Below are positions 9,645-18,488 of a stretch of 64,000 nucleotides of DNA, one piece after another (position 1 is the stretch's first letter; each line of letters begins with the position of its first letter). The DNA comes from Bifidobacterium sp. ESL0704 (GTDB taxonomy: Bacteria > Actinomycetota > Actinomycetes > Actinomycetales > Bifidobacteriaceae), in NCBI RefSeq assembly GCF_029392075.1, contig NZ_CP113929.1, positions 992,001 to 1,056,000 of the forward strand, written 5' to 3'. The translations under genes and the position numbers were made by a program. The notes beneath the pieces were generated by a model. It searched no databases. It was given only the letters and a program-made list of their open reading frames with translations, and was not told the DNA's origin.

Positions 9645-9720
9645 AACGGGGTAGGAGGCTTGAAAGCCCGAAAAACCACGGCGTGTCGAAAAGGCAAGCA
9701 TTCGACCACATAACCCCGTT
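9645..9720 (+). other. Folded leader region between SOS box and recA
   Basis: AACGGGGT at 9645-9652 pairs with ACCCCGTT at 9713-9720. Two further stems lie inside: GGCTT/AAGCC at 9658-9669 and GTCGAA/TTCGAC around 9685-9705. Together these would form a three-stem RNA domain in the recA leader. No known riboswitch class was recognised. Confidence 0.45.
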
Positions 9721-9785
9721 GAGCTTGCATAAATAGCGGATTGCTCCGTACTCTGGTAGTGCAGGAGCGAACGTAAAGGAGAACG

Positions 9786-10979
9786 ATGGCACAGCAATCA
9801 AAAACCGCTAAGGGCGGCAAAGCCAAGAACGCCGCGCCCCAGGCCAACGGCGAGCACGGCATCGACCCACGCAAGCAGGCGGCGCTCGATACCGCGCTGA
9901 AACAAGTCGAAAAAGATTTCGGCAAAGGTTCCGCGATGCGCCTTGGCGACAAGCCCGTGCAGAACGTCGAAGTCATCCCTACAGGTTCCCTGGCTCTTGA
10001 TATGGCGCTGGGGATCGGAGGTCTGCCGCGCGGCAGGATTGTAGAGATTTACGGTCCGGAATCGTCCGGCAAGACCACGCTGGCGTTGCATGCAGTGGCC
10101 AATGCGCAGAAAGCCGGTGGCGTGGCGGCCTATATCGATGCGGAACATGCGCTCGATCCGGTTTACGCCAAGAAGCTCGGTGTCGATACGGACCAATTGA
10201 TTATTTCCCAGCCCGATAACGGCGAGCAGGCTCTTGAGATCGCGGATATGCTGGTGCGCAGCGGTGCGCTGGATGTCGTGGTCATCGATTCGGTCGCGGC
10301 TTTGGTGCCCAAGGCCGAAATCGAAGGTGAGATGGGCGACAGCCATGTCGGTCTGCAGGCCCGTTTGATGAGCCAGGCGTTGCGTAAGATGACCGGTGCG
10401 TTGGCCCAGTCCAATACCACCGCCATTTTCATCAACCAGTTGCGTGAGAAAATCGGTGTCTTCTTCGGCAGCCCGGAAACGACGACCGGTGGCAAGGCGC
10501 TGAAATTCTATGCCTCGGTGCGTCTCGACATCCGTCGAATCCAGACGTTGAAGAACGGTGACGAGGCGGTCGGCAACCGCACCAAGGTCAAGGTCGTCAA
10601 AAACAAGATGGCTCCGCCCTTCAAGTTCGCCGAGTTCGACATCCTCTACGGGGAGGGCATCTCCCGTGAGGGTTCCGTGCTCGATATGGCAATCCAATGC
10701 GATGTCGTCAAGAAGTCTGGCTCCTGGTTCACTTATGAGGGCGACCAGCTGGGGCAGGGGCGCGAGAACGTTCGCCAGTTCCTCAAAGACAATCCGGCGC
10801 TGACCGACGAGATCGAGCGCAAGGTGAAGATCAAATACGGTCTGATCGAAGACGATTCCAAGCCCGATGACGGCGGCGACGCTTCGCAGGATTCCGATTC
10901 GTCTGATGCCGGTGCCGCTGCTGATTCGACCGAGGCTCGCGAAGATGGCCGGTCCTCGGGTTCGGGTCCGAAAGCCTAG
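9786..10979 (+). CDS. recA: Recombinase RecA
   Basis: A 397-residue strand-exchange ATPase for homologous recombination that also triggers LexA self-cleavage. The P-loop GPESSGKT lies near residues 90-97, the Walker B run [12 protein letters not shown] near 167-178 and the DNA-binding loops around 180-235. There is an N-terminal extension of about 24 residues (Lys/Ala-rich) and an acidic, Ser/Asp-rich tail of about 45 residues. AAAGGAGA lies just before the ATG. recX follows after 18 bases, so the pair is probably co-transcribed and SOS-controlled. Confidence 0.98.
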   Translation: MAQQSKTAKGGKAKNAAPQANGEHGIDPRKQAALDTALKQVEKDFGKGSAMRLGDKPVQNVEVIPTGSLALDMALGIGGLPRGRIVEIYGPESSGKTTLALHAVANAQKAGGVAAYIDAEHALDPVYAKKLGVDTDQLIISQPDNGEQALEIADMLVRSGALDVVVIDSVAALVPKAEIEGEMGDSHVGLQARLMSQALRKMTGALAQSNTTAIFINQLREKIGVFFGSPETTTGGKALKFYASVRLDIRRIQTLKNGDEAVGNRTKVKVVKNKMAPPFKFAEFDILYGEGISREGSVLDMAIQCDVVKKSGSWFTYEGDQLGQGRENVRQFLKDNPALTDEIERKVKIKYGLIEDDSKPDDGGDASQDSDSSDAGAAADSTEAREDGRSSGSGPKA

Positions 10980-10997
10980 CTTTTCGGAGCCGACTAC

Positions 10998-11918
10998 ATG
11001 ATCAGTGCCGAGGAGTTTTTGCAGGGTCGCCATCTGTCGGATGTCCCATCTGACGATGGCGGCCATGATTCAACCGCCATCGGACGCATTGCCGAAATGC
11101 GAGCGAATGGTAGGAATAGTGGTGCGTCTGGAAACGTCGATTCTGTAGATACGGTTGTTGCCGGGTCGTCCGTTTCCGATTCGCGTAGCGGCAGGACAGG
11201 CAGCAACGCGTTCTCAGCCCGGAATCGAAAACCGGCATCGTCGAAAAGACCGAACAGGGCCCATACCCATGCGGTCGCAGTAACAAGCAATTACACCAGT
11301 GGCTTCGGTGGCAGTCTCGATGATGGCGATACGTTCAACGCACCGCGTAGGCGCAGGAAATTCGGCAAGTACGCTCGTGGACGCGGCAATACTCGGTATC
11401 GCAAATATCGCAGTGGTGCGCCCATGAAACGTGTACCGGATGATCCGGCCGACCCGGACGCCTGCCGTGAGGCGGCGCTGACCCTGCTTGATGCCGCCGC
11501 CCGCTCTTCCGGGGCGTTGATCAAACGGTTGGCGAATAAAGGCTATGATCCGCAGGTCGCCGAAGACGTGGTGATGCGTCTCGTCGACGTTCATCTCATT
11601 GACGACGAGGAATATGCGCGGGCTGTCGTTCGCAGCTGTGCCACGAGGATGCTTGGTTTTCGCGGAACTGCCATGGAGTTGAGACGCAAGGGCGTCGATG
11701 ACGGGTTGGCGCGGCGTGTGGAGGCCGAGGCCCGCGAACAAGGTGTGTTCGAGGATGCCGCCTGGCAGCTGGGGCGCAAGGTTGCAGCAAAAACGGAAGG
11801 TCTGGAACTCCAGGTTCGCCGTCGTCGTTTTTGGGGTGCCGGAGGACGCAAAGGCCACGATCCGGAAACGCTGCGTCGGGTTGCTCATGAGCTGTTTGAC
11901 CATGATGCTGAAGGATGA
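10998..11918 (+). CDS. recX: RecA modulator RecX, with long N-terminal extension
   Basis: RecX binds RecA filaments and dampens their activity. The RecX repeats begin near residue 150 (DPDACREAALTLLDAAARSS) and include RLANKGYDPQVAEDVV, DDEEYARAVV and GFRGTAMELRRKGV. The first 145 residues are polar, Ser/Arg-rich and not part of the family fold, so the true start could be internal (for example the ATG at 11424). However, the frame is open from the ATG at 10998, right after recA, and codon use looks coding. Confidence 0.88.
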   Translation: MISAEEFLQGRHLSDVPSDDGGHDSTAIGRIAEMRANGRNSGASGNVDSVDTVVAGSSVSDSRSGRTGSNAFSARNRKPASSKRPNRAHTHAVAVTSNYTSGFGGSLDDGDTFNAPRRRRKFGKYARGRGNTRYRKYRSGAPMKRVPDDPADPDACREAALTLLDAAARSSGALIKRLANKGYDPQVAEDVVMRLVDVHLIDDEEYARAVVRSCATRMLGFRGTAMELRRKGVDDGLARRVEAEAREQGVFEDAAWQLGRKVAAKTEGLELQVRRRRFWGAGGRKGHDPETLRRVAHELFDHDAEG

Positions 11919-12091
11919 GCGTGCCGATTCCCACAATGATCCTTGTTTTCCGTGATTGGTCGTATCGGCTTATCCGAAAGGATGGGATTGATCGACACTC
12001 GCACGGGCATCGTCGCCGTGAAGCGGAAATGTGAAGATGGCTGAATCGGCATATGGTTCATCCGACCTCTTCAATGGGAATCAGAATAAAA

Positions 12092-12471
12092 GTGAGACCT
12101 CGTATACCCCGGGTTCTGTCGCGTGTCGCCACGCGGATGGCCATCCATCTCGACCTGACGTCGCCGCCAGGCTCTAGCGGCCTACCCGAAGGCCGGGCGA
12201 GCAGCCCGTGCCGGAACCGAAGCTCCGACGTGCCTTCTGCTTGGCCTTGCTCCCGATGAGGCTTGCCAGCGACCGACTGTTGCCAGCGGCCCGGTGGTCT
12301 CTTACACCGCCGTTTCACCCTTACCCGATCGCTCGGGCGGTCTGCTTTCTGTTGCGCTTGCTCTCAGGTCACCCCGGGCGGACGTTATCCGCCATCGTGC
12401 TCTGTGGAGCCCGGAAGTTCCTCAGCCGGCCTGGGTTCGCCAAGCCGGCCGCGACCATCAAGAGGTCTCAC
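12092..12471 (-). ncRNA. rnpB: RNase P RNA, bacterial type A
   Basis: Reverse-strand RNA of about 380 bases, the catalytic part of RNase P that trims tRNA 5' ends. Read on the minus strand, the 5' part contains a form of the conserved GAGGAAnnTCCGGGCTCCAC segment. The middle has the GTAAGGGTGAAAC and GTAAGAGACCACC elements, and the 3' part has ACAGAACCCGGGGTATAC. The ends were set by the closing P1 helix: GTGAGACCTC at the 5' end pairs perfectly with GAGGTCTCAC at the 3' end. A TATAAT lies just upstream. Confidence 0.95.
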
Positions 12472-12480
12472 AAGCATTCA

Positions 12481-12486
12481 ATTATA
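12481..12486 (-). promoter_or_regulatory. -10 element of rnpB
   Basis: TATAAT on the minus strand, ending nine bases before the P1 helix at 12471, the spacing expected for the RNase P RNA start site. No convincing -35 box is seen. Confidence 0.7.
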
Positions 12487-12652
12487 GCAAACCGTTTCCT
12501 GTGGCGTGGCGTGCAAGCGAACGGCGTATTTTTGGGGTACTCCCAGCCAGTTGCAAACGAAGACGCTAGACTGGAAATAAGCAGCATGACAGTGATGTTG
12601 ATGCTGGCACATAGGTGGAGCAAACGCCACCGAACCTAACAGGAGGTCGACC

Positions 12653-13345
12653 ATGGATATAGTCGTTACTGGACGTCACATGCAAGTCAATCAGAAGTTC
12701 CGTGATGTAGTGGACACAAAGATGAAGCGTGTCACCTCGATCGCCCCGGACACCGCGCGCACACAGATCGTCGTATCCCGTGAAGGCAACCCTCGCCAGG
12801 CCGACACCGCCAAGCGCGTCGAGATCACCATCGAGGCCGGGGCCACCGTGGTGCGTGCCGAAGCCTCAAGCTCGGATGAATACAGCGCCCTCGATATTGC
12901 ACTGGACAAGCTGACGCTTCGTCTGCGTCGTGTCCGCGATCGCCGCAAGAACCATCGTCCGACCCGGAAGGAACAGAAAACCGTGGATACGGGTGTGGTT
13001 CCTCTTGATGAGCCGATCAATACCGAGCCCACCGCCTTGCAGCAGCCCGAAGAAGTGGAGCATCCGCTTTCCACCGATCTCGGCCCTGGTGAGAGCGTGG
13101 AGGTGCAGGTCGGGGACACCCCGATTGTCATCCGTCGCAAGCTGCACGTTGCCGATCCGATGACCATTGACGAGGCTCTTTACGAGATGGAACTCATCGG
13201 TCATGACTTCTTCCTCTTCGTCAACAGCGAGACGAATCGTCCCTCCGTCGTCTATCGCCGTCACGGCTGGAGCTATGGCGTCTTTGAGATTGACACCGCT
13301 GAAAATGTCAAGAAGGCGAACAAGGCGGCCAAAAACAAAAGGTAG
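12653..13345 (+). CDS. hpf: Ribosome hibernation promoting factor, long form
   Basis: A 230-residue long-form HPF, which binds the 30S decoding region and dimerises 70S ribosomes in stationary phase or stress. The N-terminal S30AE domain (MDIVVTGRHMQVNQKFRDVV onwards) covers residues 1-105. A linker leads to the C-terminal dimerisation domain (about 168-230: DPMTIDEALYEMELIGHDFF, then VYRRHGWSYGVFEI). GGAGGT lies before the ATG. It sits between the divergent rnpB and secA. Confidence 0.95.
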   Translation: MDIVVTGRHMQVNQKFRDVVDTKMKRVTSIAPDTARTQIVVSREGNPRQADTAKRVEITIEAGATVVRAEASSSDEYSALDIALDKLTLRLRRVRDRRKNHRPTRKEQKTVDTGVVPLDEPINTEPTALQQPEEVEHPLSTDLGPGESVEVQVGDTPIVIRRKLHVADPMTIDEALYEMELIGHDFFLFVNSETNRPSVVYRRHGWSYGVFEIDTAENVKKANKAAKNKR

Positions 13346-13429
13346 ATACGGTTCAAATCCGCTTGCGGCGAGTCTCAATGTCGGAAACTCCGATTAAGTA
13401 AGCGGATTCCAGCGATTTTTGGCGTTATT

Positions 13430-13457
13430 CGACCCACCGAGATCAATCGGTGGGTCG
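13430..13457 (+). terminator. Terminator-like hairpin between hpf and secA
   Basis: A perfect 11-bp stem (CGACCCACCGA / TCGGTGGGTCG) with a six-base loop. The U-tract is weak. Confidence 0.7.
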
Positions 13458-13609
13458 ACTCATATTACGTCAGGAATTGTCCTTTTTTGTGAACTTTATA
13501 TCTGAATACGTGGAAAATCTGCGCCGTCGCGTAAGATGAACGATAGTCTGTGCCAAGCCTCGGTTGGCTTGGTCTTGCTCGTTTATGGGAAACGAACTAG
13601 GGAGCGAAA

Positions 13610-16537
13610 TTGGTAGATATCGTCGATAAGGCCCTGCGCATGGGCGAGGGCCACCAGATCAAGAAACTTGAGAACGTGGCCAAGGCGACTAATGCACACG
13701 AGGACGAGATTGCGGCCCTGAGCGACGAGGAACTCGCCGGGCAAACGGCCAAATTCAAGCAACGTCTCGACAATGGCGAGGATTTGGACAAGCTCATGCC
13801 CGAGGCATTCGCAACGGTGCGTGAAGTCTCCAAGCGTACACTCGGCCAGCGGCACTTCGATGTGCAGCTGATGGGCGGAGCGGCTCTGCACTGGGGCAAC
13901 ATCGCCGAGATGAAAACCGGTGAAGGCAAGACCTTGGTCGCCACGCTTCCTTCATATCTGAACGCTTTGGAGGGCAAGGGCGTCCATATCGTCACCGTCA
14001 ACGACTACCTCGCCAGCTATCAGAGCGAGCTGATGGGCCGCATCTTCCGCTTCCTGAAGATGAACGTCGGCTGCATCATCACCGACCAGAAGCCGGCCGA
14101 ACGCCGCAAGCAATACGAGGCGGACATCACCTACGGCACCAACAACGAATTCGGTTTCGATTACCTGCGCGACAACATGGCTTGGGAGAAAAACGAGCTG
14201 GTGCAGCGCGGCCATCACTATGCCATCGTCGATGAGGTCGACTCCATTCTGATTGATGAGGCGCGTACCCCTCTGATTATTTCCGGCCCTGCAGAAGGCG
14301 GCGTCACCCGTTGGTACCGCCAGTTCGCCAAGCTCGTCACCAAGCTGACGCGCGATGAGGATTACGACGTCGACGAAAAGAAGAAGGTCGTCGGCATTCT
14401 CGACCCGGGCATCACCAAAGTCGAAGACTTCCTCGGTATCGACAATCTCTATGAGCCCAGCAACACCGCGCTGATCGGTTATCTCAACAACGCCATCAAG
14501 GCCAAGGAACTCTTCCTGCGCGACAAGGACTACGTCGTCACCGGCGGCGAAGTGCTCATCGTCGACGAACACACCGGCCGTGTGCTTCCCGGCCGTCGCT
14601 ACAACGAAGGTCTCCACCAGGCCATCGAAGCCAAGGAAGGCGTCGAGGTCAAGGCCGAGAACCAGACGTTCGCCACGATCACCCTGCAGAACTACTTCCG
14701 TATGTACGACAAGCTCGCGGGCATGACCGGTACGGCAGAAACCGAAGCCGCCGAATTCATGAACACGTACAAGCTGGGCGTGCTGCCGATTCCGACCAAC
14801 AAGCCGATGATCCGCGTCGATCAGGACGATCTGATCTACCGTACCAAGAAGGAAAAGCTCACCGCCATCATCAAGGACGTCGCCAAGCGCTACAAGAAGG
14901 GCCAGCCGGTCCTCTTGGGCACCGCTTCTGTCGAATCCTCCGAGGTCGTGTCCTCGCTGCTGGATGTAGCAGGAATTCCTCACCAGGTCTTGAATGCGAA
15001 ACACCACGAGAAGGAAGCGGCGGTTGTCGCCGTCGCAGGTCGCAAGGGCGCCATCACCGTGGCCACCAACATGGCCGGCCGTGGTACCGACATCATGCTC
15101 GGCGGCAACGTCGAGTTCCTCGCCGATCAGAAGCTCAAGAGTGAAGGCTATTCCGCCGACGACACTCCCGAGGAGTATGAGAAGCGTTGGCCTGGCACCT
15201 TGGCCGAGATGAAGGAACAGGCCAAGGACGAGCACGAAGAGGTGACCAAGCTTGGTGGCCTTTACGTGCTGGGCACCGAGCGGCATGAGTCCCGCCGTAT
15301 CGACAATCAGCTTCGCGGCCGTTCCGGCCGTCAGGGCGACCCGGGCGAATCCCGCTTCTACCTGAGCCTCGAAGACGATCTGATGAGGCTTTTCAACACC
15401 CAGCTTGTCGCCCGTGTGATGGCCAAGGGGCTGCCGGAAGGCGAGCCGATCGAATCGAAGAGCGTCTCCAAGGGTGTGCGCACCGCGCAGAAGTCCGTGG
15501 AGTCCCGCAACTTCGAAATGCGTAAGAACGTCCTCAAATATGACGACGTGATGAACAAGCAGCGCAAGGTCATCTATTCCGAACGTCAGGCCGTGCTGCG
15601 CGGCGTCGACATCCACGAAGACATCCTGCGCTTCATCGACGAAACCATCGAAAGCTACATCAAGGGAGCCAACAACAGCAGCGACAAGCCCGATCAGTGG
15701 GATTGGGACGGCCTGTTCAGCGCGCTGAAAACGGTCTACCCGATTGCCGTTGAACAAGATGATGTCAAGCAGAAGGCCGAAGGTCTCAAGGGTGAAAAGG
15801 CCGTTGAGGCGGTCAAGGAAGTCATCGTTGCAGATGCCAAGAAGCAGTATGCGGGTTACGAGGACCAGATCGGTGCCGACGGATTGCGCCAGCTCGAGCG
15901 TCGCGTCGTGCTTGCCGTACTCGACAAGAAGTGGCGTGAACACCTCTACGAGATGGATTACTTGAAGGACGGCATCGGTCTGCGCGGCATGGGCCAGCGT
16001 GACCCGCTGGTCGAATACCAGCGTGAGGGCTTCCAGATGTACAACAAGATGATCGACGCCATCAAGGAGGAGAGCATCCAGCTGCTCTTCCACGTCGACA
16101 TTCAACAGGTTGCCAGGACCGAAGAGGTCGAAGCTGGCGAGGTCCAGGAAGCCGAATCCTCGGCCGAGGACGAGGCCGTCGACAAGGCGGCACAGGCAGC
16201 CGGGGTCGGGTCTGTCGATGACGGTGAAACTGCGGAGGCGCAAGCCACGGTCGCTTCCGCTCCGGCTGATCCGGACGCCAGTGATGAGGATGCCGATGAA
16301 GCCGACATCGCCGAAGAGACCGAGGCGGATACCAAGGTCGAGCCGGGTATCGTCGGCCCGGAGCCGATGAGCCACGCCGAAGGCAAGGTTCCGGCCAACA
16401 AGCGTCCGAAGGCTGAAGAGCTCAAGAGCCCGTGGTCTGATGGCAGGACGTTCCCCGGCACCAAGAAGAACGACCCATGCCCCTGCGGTTCAGGCCGTAA
16501 GTACAAGATGTGCCACGGACAGAACGAAAAGAAGTGA
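13610..16537 (+). CDS. secA: Preprotein translocase ATPase SecA
   Basis: The 975-residue motor of Sec export at the cytoplasmic membrane. Walker A MKTGEGKT lies near residues 101-108, the [15 protein letters not shown] motor segment near 207-221, and a [17 protein letters not shown] motif near 485-501. The C-terminal linker (840-930) is acidic, and the zinc-binding SEC-C motif [16 protein letters not shown] ends the protein. The start is a TTG at 13610 preceded by GGGAG at five bases; an in-frame alternative is not better. Long minus-strand frames inside are shadows of its codon bias. Confidence 0.97.
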   Translation: MVDIVDKALRMGEGHQIKKLENVAKATNAHEDEIAALSDEELAGQTAKFKQRLDNGEDLDKLMPEAFATVREVSKRTLGQRHFDVQLMGGAALHWGNIAEMKTGEGKTLVATLPSYLNALEGKGVHIVTVNDYLASYQSELMGRIFRFLKMNVGCIITDQKPAERRKQYEADITYGTNNEFGFDYLRDNMAWEKNELVQRGHHYAIVDEVDSILIDEARTPLIISGPAEGGVTRWYRQFAKLVTKLTRDEDYDVDEKKKVVGILDPGITKVEDFLGIDNLYEPSNTALIGYLNNAIKAKELFLRDKDYVVTGGEVLIVDEHTGRVLPGRRYNEGLHQAIEAKEGVEVKAENQTFATITLQNYFRMYDKLAGMTGTAETEAAEFMNTYKLGVLPIPTNKPMIRVDQDDLIYRTKKEKLTAIIKDVAKRYKKGQPVLLGTASVESSEVVSSLLDVAGIPHQVLNAKHHEKEAAVVAVAGRKGAITVATNMAGRGTDIMLGGNVEFLADQKLKSEGYSADDTPEEYEKRWPGTLAEMKEQAKDEHEEVTKLGGLYVLGTERHESRRIDNQLRGRSGRQGDPGESRFYLSLEDDLMRLFNTQLVARVMAKGLPEGEPIESKSVSKGVRTAQKSVESRNFEMRKNVLKYDDVMNKQRKVIYSERQAVLRGVDIHEDILRFIDETIESYIKGANNSSDKPDQWDWDGLFSALKTVYPIAVEQDDVKQKAEGLKGEKAVEAVKEVIVADAKKQYAGYEDQIGADGLRQLERRVVLAVLDKKWREHLYEMDYLKDGIGLRGMGQRDPLVEYQREGFQMYNKMIDAIKEESIQLLFHVDIQQVARTEEVEAGEVQEAESSAEDEAVDKAAQAAGVGSVDDGETAEAQATVASAPADPDASDEDADEADIAEETEADTKVEPGIVGPEPMSHAEGKVPANKRPKAEELKSPWSDGRTFPGTKKNDPCPCGSGRKYKMCHGQNEKK

Positions 16538-16577
16538 GTCCGTGCTGATTGTCAGGTAGCTGATCGTTGCCGGATAT

Positions 16578-16618
16578 GAAAACGGTGGCTGGCAGAGATT
16601 CTGTCGGTCACCGTTTTC
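16578..16618 (+). terminator. Terminator after secA
   Basis: GAAAACGGTG at 16578-16587 pairs with CACCGTTTTC at 16609-16618; the inner CAGA/TCTG extends the stem. Its right arm carries the T-run. Confidence 0.75.
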
Positions 16619-16761
16619 TGTGTGTAGCGGTTTACGACCGGTTTGGTGATCAAGGTATCGGTTCAACGATTGAGAATAGGAAGGACACAATCAGAAAACC
16701 AGTGTCGTAAAAGCGCCGTGACAACGCCAAACCCGAAGAATAAGAAATGCCTTCGTTCATT

Positions 16762-16815
16762 CACCTGATAATGGGAGAACCACCTGACAACGGGAGAACC
16801 GCCGGCAATGGGAAC
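16762..16815. repeat. Short 19-bp direct repeat, two and a half units
   Basis: CACCTGATAATGGGAGAAC is followed at once by CACCTGACAACGGGAGAAC and then by a degenerate third copy. It lies in the 400-base gene-free stretch after secA. Nothing else in 16619-16939 could be supported; the short minus-strand frame there has no homology signal. Confidence 0.75.
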
Positions 16816-16939
16816 ACAAGGATTCATCGATTGCCGGAAATCTGTGGTTTCATGAGTATAGGATTTAACGCCGTCTTGATTGGTGAGCGATCCTGATCCA
16901 ATCGCGGGGGACCGCAAGTTTCGGGAGAGACCGGAAACT

Positions 16940-17557
16940 TCAGACCCTGGATCCGTCATCGAAATAATCCGTCCGCGTCTGCCGGTATCCCTTATGCGTG
17001 CCTAAGAGCCCCACGCCTCCGATGAGCGCGCACAACCCGAAGACGATACCCATGATGCTGGCGAATCTCGGAACGAAGAGCGCGGCGATCAACCCGGCGA
17101 TGCCGGCAATGAGCAACCCCCAGAACACGACTTTTACCGGATCGAGATGGCCAAGGTCGGGATTCGGAGGGGTGAAGTCGTCGAACCCGTCCATGACGTC
17201 ATCAACGTCCAGCCAGCTGGAACCTTCGAAATCCCTGGGGCCATGGGACTTCGAAGACGAGGAGGACGATTGCTTTGCAAAGGAATCCGGCGTGATGTCC
17301 TCAACAGAAAGCAGGGCCTTCTTCTCCCTCCGCTTTGCTCGTTTCTCAAAGCGTTTGGCATTGCGGCTGCTGCTGATATCGTCAAGGTCCTCGGCGTGTT
17401 CGTCCTCGAAGCGTTTCCAGGCTTCCTCAAGCGAGGCGGCGTCCGGACGTGTGTTCTCTGCGTTCCCGTTTTCGCCCGAACCGGCGTTGGAGCCCGCGTT
17501 GGAATCGGCATCATCCCGATTGTCGTCACTGTTGTTGCTATCCTTGAGGCTAGTCAT
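16940..17557 (-). CDS. Hypothetical protein with two C-terminal membrane segments
   Basis: About 205 residues. The N-terminal 140 are highly charged and Asn/Ser/Asp-rich, with a basic stretch (KRFEKRAKRREKK near 70). Two hydrophobic segments follow (about 143-165 and 168-187: VVFWGLLIAGIAGLIAALF, then IMGIVFGLCALIGGVGLLG). The short tail is cytoplasmic or outside. The layout resembles small actinobacterial membrane proteins of unknown role, but I cannot name a family. The ATG at 17557 is preferred; a GTG lies three codons upstream. It is divergent from plsC. Confidence 0.72.
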   Translation of the reverse strand: MTSLKDSNNSDDNRDDADSNAGSNAGSGENGNAENTRPDAASLEEAWKRFEDEHAEDLDDISSSRNAKRFEKRAKRREKKALLSVEDITPDSFAKQSSSSSSKSHGPRDFEGSSWLDVDDVMDGFDDFTPPNPDLGHLDPVKVVFWGLLIAGIAGLIAALFVPRFASIMGIVFGLCALIGGVGLLGTHKGYRQTRTDYFDDGSRV

Positions 17558-17645
17558 ACCGACCACTCTAACTCAGCGGTCGGCCAATTGCTTTCTTCAA
17601 GAGCATGCCTGTCAGACGTGCGAGATTTTAGGGAGGTAAGAGCTC

Positions 17646-18347
17646 GTGCTCTATTGGTTCTTTGTTCGTAGTCTTGGCCCGCTGGCCCGTTGGCGTATGC
17701 ATCCGGAAGGCGTCGGTGTCGACAATATCCCCAAAACCGGCGGCGGTATCATCGCTTCGAATCATCTGGCCGTCATCGATGATGCGCTGATTCCGCTGAC
17801 CAGCCCGCGCATGGTTCATTTCATGGGCAAGGCCGAATATTTCGAAGGCAAGGGTCTCAAGGGCAAGTTCATCAAATGGTGGTTCACTTCCGTCGGTGTG
17901 TTCCCGGTGGATCGTTCAGGGGGCTCGAAATCGCTCGGGGCGCTTGCTCACGCCCGTGAAATCATCGAAGACGGGCATCTTTTCGGCATTCACGTAGAGG
18001 GCACGCGTAGCCCCGATGGAAGGCTTTATCGGGGGCACACCGGCGTGGCGAAGCTTGCCCTGGAAACAGGCTGCGACATCATTCCCACGGCCGTCATCGG
18101 CAGCAGGAAGATACAGATGCCCGGACAGGTCGTTCCCAGCTCCGGGTACACCAAGGTGGTTTACGGCAAACCGATTTCGGTGCGTAAAGTCGATCCGGAT
18201 ACCATCACCCATGACGAGCTGCGCGAGTTGACCGACCATGTCATGGCCGAAATCGATAAGCTCAGCGGTCAGGAATACGTCGACGAATATGCCCAAACCG
18301 TCAAAGCGCGAATGAACAAGGTGCAACAGGCCAAACAAGCACAATAG
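17646..18347 (+). CDS. plsC: 1-acyl-sn-glycerol-3-phosphate acyltransferase
   Basis: A 233-residue PlsC-family acyltransferase that makes phosphatidic acid at the membrane. The catalytic NHxxxxD box appears as NHLAVIDD near residues 39-46. The substrate-binding FPVDR lies near 86-90 and EGTRSPDGRLYRGHTGVAKL near 118-137. The start is a GTG at 17646, with GGAGG nine bases upstream. Phospholipid synthesis is also served by pgsA in this window, but the two are not linked. Confidence 0.9.
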   Translation: MLYWFFVRSLGPLARWRMHPEGVGVDNIPKTGGGIIASNHLAVIDDALIPLTSPRMVHFMGKAEYFEGKGLKGKFIKWWFTSVGVFPVDRSGGSKSLGALAHAREIIEDGHLFGIHVEGTRSPDGRLYRGHTGVAKLALETGCDIIPTAVIGSRKIQMPGQVVPSSGYTKVVYGKPISVRKVDPDTITHDELRELTDHVMAEIDKLSGQEYVDEYAQTVKARMNKVQQAKQAQ

Positions 18348-18488
18348 CCGGACCAGGCTCAAACGTAATAACGGACGATTGGGCGGTGAGATCAGCGCAA
18401 CAAGCGGCTGGAGACACTAGCTGCAAGCAGTGTCGTGGACGTTCGTGCCGGTCAGTAGTCAGAAGTCACGGATTCTGCGAAACGATCT

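Noticed and set aside
9798..11066. 422-codon minus-strand ORF opposite recA
   Set aside because: Antisense shadow of recA.
12208..12639. 143-codon plus-strand ORF over the RNase P RNA
   Set aside because: Overlaps a clear structural RNA on the other strand.
13952..16375. 807-codon minus-strand ORF opposite secA
   Set aside because: Shadow of the secA codon bias; secA has all its motifs on the plus strand.
16663..16959. 98-codon minus-strand ORF after secA
   Set aside because: Poor codon use, covers the 19-bp repeats, no family match.
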